From: JAEMQF01 sp031419715
GTDB lineage: Bacteria > Pseudomonadota > Gammaproteobacteria > Burkholderiales > Burkholderiaceae_C
DNA length: 32,320 bases
Assembly: GCA_031419715.1 (NCBI GenBank)
Contig: JANOLJ010000289.1
Coordinates: 1-32,320 of the forward strand
Direction of reading: 5' to 3'
Shown here: positions 15,691-22,646 of the stretch, piece by piece
How positions within the stretch are numbered: the stretch's first letter is position 1
How the letters are laid out: every line of letters starts with the position of its first letter
Made by a program: the position numbers and the translations under genes
The notes under the pieces: model-generated
Seen by the model: the letters and a program-made list of their open reading frames with translations, nothing else
What the model was told of the DNA's origin: nothing
Database searches by the model: none

Positions 15691-17961
15691 ATGGACCCCC
15701 ACGTCGCTTCGCTCCTGCCCCCCGAGGGGGCGGTCAGTGGCTTCGGACGGCCGGGCGCCACTGACATGGCCACCGCACTGAACCGACGCGAATTCATCGG
15801 CACCACGCTCGCTGGCACGGCCACCGCCGGCTCGCTGGTCTTCGGCTTTCCCACCCGCGCCGCGGCACAGGGCGCCGAGCCCGAGGTCAACGCCTGGGTC
15901 GTCGTGCAGGCCGATGAGAAAGTCATCATCCGCATCGCGCGCAGCGAGATGGGTCAGGGCACGCTCACCGGCCTGGCGCAGTTGGTGGCCGAAGAACTGG
16001 AATGCGATTGGGCGCGCGTCACCACCGAGTACCCCACGCCGGGGCAGAACCTGGCGCGCAAGCGTGCCTGGGGCAACTTCAGCACCGGCGGGAGCCGGGG
16101 CATCCGCGAAAGCCAGGACTATGTGCGCAAGGGCGGCGCGGCGGCGCGCATGATGCTGGTGCAGGCAGCCGCCGAGGGCTGGAAGGTGCCGGCGGCAGAG
16201 TGCAGCGCCGCGGCCGGCGTCATCACGCATGGCGCGTCTAGCCGGCGCACCAGCTACGGCAAGGTGGCGGCGGCCGCTTCCAAGTTGCAGGCGCCCACCG
16301 AGGTTGCGCTCAAGGACCCGAAGGACTGGAAGCTCGTGGGCAAGCGCATCGCGCGCCTGGACACAGTGGAAAAAACCAACGGCTAGCAGATCTATGGCGC
16401 CGACCTGCAACTGCCCGGCATGCTGAACGCGTCGATCCGCGCCTGCCCGGTGTTCGGTGGCAAGGTGCGCGGTTTCGACGCAGCCAAAGTCGCGGGCATG
16501 CCCGGCGTGAAGAAGGTCGTGAAGGTGGGTGACTACGCCGTGGCCGTGGTCGCTGACACCTGGTGGCGCGCCCACAAGGCCGTGACCGCGCTGCCGATCG
16601 ACTGGGACCTGGGGCCCAACGCCGCAGTCCAGCAGACTGCCATCAACGCCACCCTCAAGGCCGGGTTGGATGCCGAACAGGCGGCAGTGGGCAACAGCAA
16701 CGGCGACGCCAAACAGGCGCTGGCCGGCGCGGCGCGCAAGATCGAGGCGGTGTACGCCTACCCGCACCAGAACCACGCGACGATGGAGCCGATGAACGCC
16801 ACGGCGCGGATTTCCGTGTCTTCGACGGGGACGCCGGAGCGCTGCGAGGTCTGGACGCCCACGCAAAACGGCGAGGCCGCGCTCGCCGCCGCCGCCGAGG
16901 CCGCCGGCCTGCCGCCAGCGCAATGCGAGGTTTACAAAATCCACCTCGGCGGCGGCTTCGGCCGGCGCGGCGCCGTGCACGACTGGGTGCGCCAGGCGGT
17001 GGCGATCGCCAAAGAGCTGCCCGGCACGCCGGTGAAGCTGCTGTGGAGCCGCGAAGAAGACATGACGCATGGCCTGTACCACCCGATCACGCAGTGCAAG
17101 ATGACGGCAGGCCTGGACGCGCAAGGCATCGTCACTGCGCTGCACATGCGCATCTCGGGGCAGAGCATCCTGGCGGGCATCTTTCCGCAGAACGTGCGCG
17201 ACGGCAAGGACCCGGTGGTGTTTCAGGGCCTGAACAACGGCGGCGGCGAGTCGATGTTCGGCTACAGCTTCCCGCACCTGCTGATCGACCACGCGATGCG
17301 CAACCCGCATGTGCCACCCGGTTTCTGGCGCGGCGTGAACCTGAACCAGAACGCGGTGTACGTGGAGTGCTTCATCGACGAAATCGCCCACGCCACGGGC
17401 AAGGATCCGCTGGCGCTGCGGCGCGAGCTGATGCAAAACCACCCGAAGCACCTGGCAGTGCTGAATGCGGCGGCGCAGCGCGCCGGCTGGGGCCGGCCGG
17501 CGCCGGACGTGAACGGGCAGAAGGTGTTTCGCGGCCTGTGCCAGACGCATGGCTTTGGCAGCTATGTGGCGGCTTGTGCGGAGGTCAGCGTCAGCAAGAT
17601 TGGTGCGCTCACGGTGCACCGCATCATTGCCGCCACCGACCCGGGCTACGCCGTGAACCCGCAGCAGATCGAGGCGCAGGTGGAAGGCAGCTTCGTCTAC
17701 GGCCTGAGCGCGGCACTGTACGGCGAATGCACGGTGAAAGATGGTGCGATCGAACAGAAGAACTTCGACACTTACCCGATGCTGAAGATGACCGAGATGC
17801 CCAAGGTGGAAACCATCATCATGGGCAGCGGCGGTTTCTGGGGCGGCGTGGGCGAACCGACGATCGCGGTGGCCGCGCCCGCGGTGCTGAACGCCATCTT
17901 CGCCGCCACCGGCAAGCGCATCCGCGAGTTGCCGCTGAAGAACCAGAGCCTGAAGGCTTGA
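15691..17961 (+). pseudogene. Molybdenum hydroxylase Mo-cofactor subunit (IorB type), interrupted by TAG
   Basis: Large subunit of an isoquinoline-oxidoreductase-like enzyme, about 730 residues if read through. A Tat signal (LNRREFIGTTLAGTATAGS) is followed by the Mo-binding domains: RSEMGQGTLTGLAQLVAEEL, HLGGGFGRRGAVHDW, and the catalytic Glu in GGVGEPTIAVAAPAV. A single in-frame TAG at 16384-16386 splits it: the sequence reads KTNG-stop-QIYGADLQLPGML, and the frame and homology are continuous on both sides, which fits a point mutation, a sequencing error, or suppression. Two starts are possible. ATG 15691 has GAGGAG 8 nt upstream but then includes 25 residues coded by a repeat; ATG 15766 begins the conserved Tat leader but has no ribosome-binding site. 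The final TGA overlaps the soxX ATG. Confidence 0.85.
15717..15765. repeat. Double-hairpin REP-like element at the 5' end of the Mo-subunit gene
   Basis: Hairpin 1: GCCCCC CGA GGGGGC (15717-15731). Hairpin 2: GTCAGTGGC (15733-15741) paired with GCCACTGAC (15757-15765), perfect 9-bp arms. The second arm ends directly before ATG 15766. From memory, sequences of this kind (GACCCCCACGTCGCTTCG and onward) are common extragenic repeats in Comamonadaceae and relatives. Confidence 0.7.
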
Positions 17962-18371
17962 TGGGTCTCGCGGCCGCCGTCGTGCTGAGCGCCGCGGTGG
18001 TGGTGGGCGACGCCATCCCGCAGCCGCTGACCGCCACTCCGGGCGATGCGCAGCGCGGGCGCGAGCTGGTGGGCAGCCGCCAGCACGGGCTTTGCCTGCT
18101 GTGCCACAGCGGGCCGGTGTCGGCCGATTTTCCGCTGCCGCAATTGCAGGGCAATCTGGCGACCGACCTGCACGGCGCCGGCGCGCGCTGGAGCGAAGCG
18201 CAACTGCGCTTGCGCATCGCCGACAGCCGACAACTCAACCCCGACAGCCTGATGCCGGCCCTGCACCGCAGTGAAGGATTGCAGCGCGTCGGCCGGGCCT
18301 GGCAGGGCCAGCCGGTGCTCGATGCACAGCAGGTGGAAGATGTGGTCGCTTATCTGTTGACACTTCGATGA
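17961..18371 (+). CDS. soxX: Sulfur-oxidation c-type cytochrome SoxX
   Basis: Secreted monoheme cytochrome of 136 residues. The N-terminus is a signal peptide (MGLAAAVVLSAAVVVGDA), the heme site is C45-L-L-C48-H49, and the likely Met ligand is in DSLMPALH (about 98). SoxX forms the SoxXA heterodimer, which attaches thiosulfate to the SoxY carrier cysteine. The ATG (17961-17963) shares one base with the stop of the Mo-hydroxylase gene (TGATG), and the end overlaps soxY in an ATGA. Such coupling to a molybdenum hydroxylase is unexpected. Short but within the normal size range for SoxX. Confidence 0.87.
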   Translation: MGLAAAVVLSAAVVVGDAIPQPLTATPGDAQRGRELVGSRQHGLCLLCHSGPVSADFPLPQLQGNLATDLHGAGARWSEAQLRLRIADSRQLNPDSLMPALHRSEGLQRVGRAWQGQPVLDAQQVEDVVAYLLTLR

Positions 18372-18811
18372 TCGCGCGGCGTCGGCTTCTGGGTGCGGCG
18401 GCGGGTGCGGGTGCGGTAGCCCTCGTGTGCTGGCCGGCGCGCGCCACGCCGCAGGCGTTGCACAGCGCCATCGCCGCCTTCACAGGAGGCGCCGTCGTGC
18501 GTGACGGCCGCGTCAAACTCGACATTTCGCCGCTCGTGGAAAACGGCAACACCGTGCCGGTGACGCTGTCGGTGCCGGGCGTTGAAGCCGCCTCCGTACG
18601 GCGCCTGGCGCTGTTCACCGAACGCAACCCGCAGCCCGAAGTCGCGGTGTTCACGCTCGGCCCGCTGGCCGGCCGCGCCCAGGTAGCGACGCGGCTGCGC
18701 CTGGCCACTTCGCAAACCGTGGTCGCGCTGGCGCAGATGGCCGATGGTGGCTTTTGGCAACACCGCGTGAGCGTGGTCGTCACGCTGGCGGCGTGCGTGG
18801 AAGGCGGATGA
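18368..18811 (+). CDS. soxY: Sulfur carrier protein SoxY with an atypical carrier tail
   Basis: Periplasmic protein of 147 residues with an Arg-rich N-terminal export signal (MIARRRLLGAAAGAGAVALV; only one RRR run, so Tat export is possible) followed by the SoxY immunoglobulin-like domain (VKLDISPLVENGNTVPVTLSV, LFTERNPQPEVAVFTL). Canonical SoxY ends in GGCGG, whose Cys holds the sulfur chain. Here the tail is LAACVEGG with a single Cys143, so the swinging arm is different in detail. Directly after the stop the coding sequence of the tail is partly duplicated (18814-18925). Overlaps soxX by 4 nt and stands ahead of soxZ. Confidence 0.85.
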   Translation: MIARRRLLGAAAGAGAVALVCWPARATPQALHSAIAAFTGGAVVRDGRVKLDISPLVENGNTVPVTLSVPGVEAASVRRLALFTERNPQPEVAVFTLGPLAGRAQVATRLRLATSQTVVALAQMADGGFWQHRVSVVVTLAACVEGG

Positions 18812-18854
18812 ACGTGGTCGTCCCGATGGCGCCCTGCGTGGAAGGCGGATGAAC
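18773..18854. repeat. Tandem 41-bp duplication of the SoxY C-terminal coding end
   Basis: Copy 1 is 18773-18813 (the true soxY end, VVVTLAACVEGG-stop) and copy 2 is 18814-18854; they match at 37 of 41 positions. Copy 2 would read VVVPMAPCVEGG-stop in another frame. A shorter third echo at 18902-18922 reads LAACVEAG-stop just before the soxZ start. Confidence 0.85.
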
Positions 18855-18925
18855 GTGGCCACACGAACTGGCGCACCGCATCGACCCACACGCCGACTGG
18901 CAGCCTGCGTGGAGGCCGGCTGACG

Positions 18926-19279
18926 ATGGCCAAGTTGCGCGCCATCCTCACCGCACCGGCGACTGCCCGCGTGGGCGAAGTCGTGGAAGTGCGCGCCATC
19001 GCCCAACATCCCATGGAAACCGGCTACCGGCGCGGATCCGACGGCGCGCTGCTGCCGCGCGACCTGCTGCGGCGCGTCGAGTGCCGCTTCGATGGCGAGC
19101 TGGTCTGCGCCGCCGAGCTGCACGCCGCGATCTCGGCGAACCCGTATCTGGCGTTCCACCTCAAGCTGCCGCGCAGCGGCACGCTCAGCGTGAGCTGGAG
19201 CGGCGACCGCGGCGTGGCGCACAGCGAGTCGGTGCAGATCACAGCCACCACGGCCACCGCGGCCATCACGCCGCCGTGA
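18926..19279 (+). CDS. soxZ: Sulfur compound chelating protein SoxZ
   Basis: 117-residue partner of SoxY; together they form the SoxYZ carrier. It has no signal peptide, as usual, because it is exported with SoxY. Family features are VRAIAQHPMETGYRRGSDG near the start, RRVECRFDGELVCAAEL, and SANPYLAFHLKLPRSGTLSVSW. Start ATG 18926 follows the duplicated soxY tail after 4 nt. The TGA overlaps the soxA GTG in a GTGA. Full length. Confidence 0.92.
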   Translation: MAKLRAILTAPATARVGEVVEVRAIAQHPMETGYRRGSDGALLPRDLLRRVECRFDGELVCAAELHAAISANPYLAFHLKLPRSGTLSVSWSGDRGVAHSESVQITATTATAAITPP

Positions 19280-19998
19280 ATCCCTGGCCGGCGCTGCTGC
19301 TGTGCGTGGCGCTGGGTGCGCAGGCGCAGCAACTGTCGGGCCGTGAGTTCATGAGCCCGGCGACGCAGGCGCTGCAGAACGACGACACGCAGAACCCCGC
19401 CTTCCTGTGGGTGAAAGACGGCCAGCAAAGATTTGACGCCGCCTGCGCGAATTGCCACACCCCTAACAGCCTGCGCGGTGTGGCGACACGCTACCCCGCG
19501 TGGGATGCAACCTTGGCTAAGCCGGTCACGCTGTCGGCACGCATCAACCTGTGCCAGGCGCGCCACGTCAAGGCCCCGTCATTCGCCCCGGAAAGCGAAG
19601 CGCTGCTCGGCCTGGAGGCCTACGTCGCGCACCAGTCGCGCGGCATACCGGTGCAGCCGCCGGCCGATGCGCGGCTCGCGCCCGCGCGGCAGCAGGGCCA
19701 GCGCCTGTACCGCGAGCGCATCGGCCAACTCGACCTGTCGTGCGCGCAATGCCACGAGCAACGGGCCGGCCAGCGCCTGGGCGGCAGCACCATCCCACAG
19801 GCGCATCCCACCGGCTACCCGCTGTACCGCCTGGAGTGGCAAGCCGTGGGCTCGCTGCAGCGGCGCCTGCGCCACTGCATGAGCGGCGTGCGCGCCGAGC
19901 CCTATGCCTATGCCAGCGAGGAACTCACGGCGCTGGAGCTGTACCTGATGCAGCGTGCTGCCGGCATGGCGCTTGAAACGCCGGCGGTGCGGCCGTGA
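19276..19998 (+). CDS. soxA: Sulfur-oxidation diheme c-type cytochrome SoxA
   Basis: Periplasmic cytochrome of 240 residues that with SoxX catalyses attachment of thiosulfate sulfur to SoxY. The GTG start (19276) is chosen because it forms a GTGA overlap with soxZ and is followed by a short signal peptide (VNPWPALLLCVALGAQAQ). Two heme sites are present: C57-A-N-C60-H and C156-A-Q-C159-H; C201 in RRLRHCMSGVRAEP matches the cysteine that ligates the catalytic heme. So it is a diheme SoxA, at the short end of family length. Its last 74 nt overlap the convergent DUF421 frame. Confidence 0.9.
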   Translation: MNPWPALLLCVALGAQAQQLSGREFMSPATQALQNDDTQNPAFLWVKDGQQRFDAACANCHTPNSLRGVATRYPAWDATLAKPVTLSARINLCQARHVKAPSFAPESEALLGLEAYVAHQSRGIPVQPPADARLAPARQQGQRLYRERIGQLDLSCAQCHEQRAGQRLGGSTIPQAHPTGYPLYRLEWQAVGSLQRRLRHCMSGVRAEPYAYASEELTALELYLMQRAAGMALETPAVRP

Positions 19999-20524
19999 GG
20001 CTGCTCGGGCTCAACGCGTTGGTCTCGGTGGCACCCTCGGGATTGGGTACGCGGATCACGCTGATCTGGCCATCCCCTTCCATGCGCGCGAAGTTGACTT
20101 CAGCCAGCTTGGTGACGCCGTGTTCACGCAGCAGCGCCATCAGCTCCGGCGTGGAGATCATTTCACGCCGCAGGTTGCGACGCACCAAATTCCCGTGGCG
20201 CACGAGCACCACCGGGGCTGCCTCGAGGAACTGGCGAACCGCGCGAAATCGGTAGCCCGCCCAGTCGATGAGCCAGTTCCAACCGGCGATGGTGGACACC
20301 AACACCAAACCGTCGGCCAGCGTCTGGTAGCCGCCTGACATCGCGTTCTGTGAGGCGTCGGCGATCAGAACGACCAACAGGATGTCGGCGATGCCCATCG
20401 AGCCTGCGTCGCGCCGCAATACAAAGCGAAACAGCAAGAACAGGAACCAGTAGACCGCCGTGCCGCGCACCACCAACTCCAGGGGATCCATCCCGAAGCC
20501 GAACATCGACAGCAGTGAATCCAT
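19925..20524 (-). CDS. DUF421 (YetF-like) membrane protein
   Basis: 199-residue inner-membrane protein. Three hydrophobic segments lie in the first 100 residues (VRGTAVYWFLFLLFRFVLRR; ADILLVVLIADASQNAMSG; LADGLVLVSTIAGWNWLIDW), followed by the DUF421 soluble part (PVVLVRHGNLVRRNLRREMISTPELMALLREHGV and ARMEGDGQISVIRV). Function unknown; Bacillus homologues affect sporulation and membrane properties. Start ATG 20524 is where family homology begins. The C-terminal 30 or so residues (AAPPAFQAPCRQHAASGTAPAP) are low-complexity and antisense to soxA, so the frame probably runs past the ancestral stop. Confidence 0.85.
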   Translation of the reverse strand: MDSLLSMFGFGMDPLELVVRGTAVYWFLFLLFRFVLRRDAGSMGIADILLVVLIADASQNAMSGGYQTLADGLVLVSTIAGWNWLIDWAGYRFRAVRQFLEAAPVVLVRHGNLVRRNLRREMISTPELMALLREHGVTKLAEVNFARMEGDGQISVIRVPNPEGATETNALSPSSLTAAPPAFQAPCRQHAASGTAPAP

Positions 20525-20702
20525 GGTCAAGGCCAGTCTCCGATACTCGGTGGCGCAAAGCTGGGCGCCATGTCGGGATCGTGACGGTCTTCGACTCGCG
20601 GCGTCTGTGCGAAGGCGCACAGCGCCGGGCTGACAAGGCCGGCCTCAGGCAGCGCAATCTTTCCAACGCTCATTCACGACAATGCTCAGCCAGGAGGCGC
20701 CA

Positions 20703-21191
20703 ATGTCACCAGTTCTTCAAGGCGGTTGCCTTTGCGGGAAGGTCCGGTTCAAGGCCAAGGGGCCGCCGCTCAGAACGTTCGCGTGCCACTGCACTTTCTG
20801 CCAGAGACTGACCGGATCTTCCTTCTATGCAGAGTCACTCTTCGACCGAGACGCCGTCAAGTTCAATGAAGGCGAACTGACCCAGTTCGAGCACCGGTCG
20901 GACGGAAGCGGGAAGAAGGTCTATGTCCATTTTTGTCCGACCTGCGGAACCACTATCGGACTCACCTTTGAACGTTGGCCTGAGATCCGAGCAATCTCTC
21001 GCGGATGCTATGACGACCCCAATGAAGTCGAGATCACCTCGAACATCTGGACTCGATCTGCCCAAACAGGCGTGGCGCTGCCTTCCGGCATAGGCTGCTT
21101 TGCCATGGCAAGGGCTGCTCTGGACGGGCGGGCGCAGCCCTCCATCAGGTACACAGCACCGGTCATGGCTCGCAATGACAGCGCTGCATAA
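20703..21191 (+). CDS. GFA-family (glutathione-dependent formaldehyde-activating/CENP-V-like) protein
   Basis: 162-residue zinc protein of the GFA fold. Cys ligands are visible as GGCLCGKVRF (about 8-12), ACHCTFCQRLTGSSF (about 28-34) and FCPTCGTTIG (about 77-82), the usual pattern for two zinc sites. Start ATG 20703 has AGGAGG at 20692-20697; an in-frame ATG 21 nt upstream overlaps that site and is less likely. Formaldehyde activation is proven for few members, so the role is unknown. The tail after GIGCF has no family match that I recognise. Confidence 0.87.
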   Translation: MSPVLQGGCLCGKVRFKAKGPPLRTFACHCTFCQRLTGSSFYAESLFDRDAVKFNEGELTQFEHRSDGSGKKVYVHFCPTCGTTIGLTFERWPEIRAISRGCYDDPNEVEITSNIWTRSAQTGVALPSGIGCFAMARAALDGRAQPSIRYTAPVMARNDSAA

Positions 21192-21269
21192 CCCAACACT
21201 CGACTGGAGCGCTTGCAGCGCCATTGCCGACGCATGGCGTTGCAAGCCGCGACATTGCCCCCCGAGCGT

Positions 21270-21682
21270 GAGCCGGAGAAAGGGTGGCGCCACCACCGCA
21301 CCCTCGATGCCATGGCGCGCGAGCGCCCGCGCGACGAAGCCCGACGCCTTCATCGCCTCGACCGCGCACGATGCGCGCATGTTTCAACTGGCGTGTCAGG
21401 AACAGATCGTAGGCGCTGCCCTTGCCCACCGCGATGCGCACGCCTTCGCGATCCACGTCTTCGTTGCGCTGCATCGGCGAATCGGCCGCGACGAGGTAGG
21501 CGCCTTCGCTGACGCCGTAAGGCGGCGATTGCAGCATGTCTTGGCCGCGCGCCGGGTCGATCGCGACGAAGGCGACGTCCCACACTCCGCTGCGCGCCAC
21601 CTCGACCACTTTGCCCGCCGCGTCGAACGTCACCAGCTCCAGCGCCACGCCAAGGCGCGTCGCCAACTCGCGCGACAGCTGT
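21270..21682 (-). pseudogene. Amino-acid-type substrate-binding protein, doubly broken
   Basis: Minus-strand fragments of a periplasmic SBP_bac_3 protein. The main piece reads QLSRELATRLGVALELVTFD, then VWDVAFVAIDPARG, GAYLVAADSPMQRNEDVD and VGKGSAYDLFLTRQLKHA. The C-terminal piece lies in another frame and reads EAMKASGFVARALARHGIEGAVVAPP. The N-terminal signal and first lobe are missing, cut exactly where the 129-bp inverted duplicate of the SDR gene begins (21683). A segment is also lost between KHARIVR and EAMKASG. The product cannot work as a binding protein. The end at about 21270 is approximate. Confidence 0.7.
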
Positions 21683-21811
21683 TCGCCGACCCGCGTGCGC
21701 TGGGCGACGACGCCGGCATGGCGCAACGTGTGGTGGACGACGCTGGCGAGATCGACGTGCTGATCGCGCAACCCGCCCTGGCCGCGCCCACCTCAAGCGT
21801 GGCCGATGTCG
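21683..21811 (+). repeat. 129-bp inverted repeat, left arm (copy of SDR gene segment)
   Basis: The plus strand here matches the minus strand of 22282-22410 at 127 of 129 positions. It codes a copy of SDR residues ADPRALGDDAGMAQRVVDDA through TSSVADV but has no start or context of its own. The 470-bp centre holds the 3' two-thirds of the SDR gene. Confidence 0.95.
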
Positions 21812-21832
21812 GTGCGGCCCGCCCCGCAGGGG

Positions 21833-22516
21833 CTACGCCACCCAGCCGCCACACACCGGAAACACCTGGCCGACAAAACACGCGGCCGCGTCGCTTGAGA
21901 GGTAGGCCGCGAACAGCGCGTCTTCGTCGCCCGAAACCAGCCTGCCGAGCGGCACCTCGCGCTTCAGGCGCTCCTGGAACGCCGGATTCGCCTGCACCTC
22001 GGCGCCGAAGTACATCGGGTTGTCGACGAAGTTCTGCGCGATCGCATTGAGTTGGATGTTGTCGCGCGCGATCTCCAGCCCGGCCGCGCGCACCCACGCC
22101 AATTGGGCGCCGCGCGCCGCGCTGTAGGTTGACGTGCGCTTCATCCCGCGCAGCCCGGCGGCGCTGCCCATCACGACGATTCTGCCGGCGCCGCGCGCGC
22201 GCATTTGCGGCAGCACGGCGCGCAGCAGGCGCGGCAGCGGGTCGACGAGGTGGGCGAAGGTGCGGCGCCATTGGGCGTCATCGACATCGGCCACGCTTGA
22301 GGTGGGCGCGGCCAGGGCGGGTTGCGCGATCAGCACGTCGATCTCGCCAGCGTCGTCCACCACACGTTGTGCCATGGCGGCGTCGTCGCCCAGCGCACGC
22401 GGGTCGGCGATGACAACGGCGCCGAGTTCAGTGAACACGCGCTGCAACGCCGGGCCCATGAAGTCTTCGCACTGCGTGATGAGGACGCGCCGACCTTGAA
22501 GATCGATGAGTTTCAT
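21833..22516 (-). CDS. SDR-family protein with degenerate motifs
   Basis: 227-residue Rossmann-fold protein, full SDR length. The usual TGxxxGIG is replaced by TQCEDFMG (about residues 14-21) and NNAG by IAQPA. The catalytic Ser is in VMGSAAGLRG, and the Tyr is in YSAARG, where the usual catalytic Lys is Arg. The C-terminal YLSSDAAACFVGQVFPVCGG is typical of the family. Such changes suggest altered cofactor use or a non-redox role, though I recall similar YxxxR members in Burkholderiales. Start ATG 22516. A 13-bp hairpin GCCCC GCA GGGGC overlaps its stop (21821-21833). It diverges from the glutamine-synthetase-like gene. Confidence 0.8.
   Translation of the reverse strand: MKLIDLQGRRVLITQCEDFMGPALQRVFTELGAVVIADPRALGDDAAMAQRVVDDAGEIDVLIAQPALAAPTSSVADVDDAQWRRTFAHLVDPLPRLLRAVLPQMRARGAGRIVVMGSAAGLRGMKRTSTYSAARGAQLAWVRAAGLEIARDNIQLNAIAQNFVDNPMYFGAEVQANPAFQERLKREVPLGRLVSGDEDALFAAYLSSDAAACFVGQVFPVCGGWVA
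22282..22410 (-). repeat. 129-bp inverted repeat, right arm (inside the SDR gene)
   Basis: This is the copy that lies in the intact SDR reading frame, so it is presumably the original. It differs from the left arm at two positions: G/C in the GMAQ/AMAQ codon and G/A two codons later. Confidence 0.95.
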
Positions 22517-22646
22517 GGCGCGCAGCTTAATGCAACGCTGAGCAAGTGCCGCGCGGCGCGCCCATCCCCGTGTCGGTGGTCTGCCGCGGCGCATCAGAAT
22601 ACCGAACCTTGCACCGTTCCCGCTGCACTTCATCGAAGGATTCCCA

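Noticed and set aside
15643..17619. Minus-strand open frame of 658 codons
   Set aside because: Antisense of the Mo-hydroxylase subunit, His/Arg/Val-rich and without homology; the plus strand has clear conserved motifs.
21178..21210. Integron attC-like end after the GFA gene
   Set aside because: TAACCC resembles part of an attC core, but no complementary second core or the usual imperfect palindrome was found.
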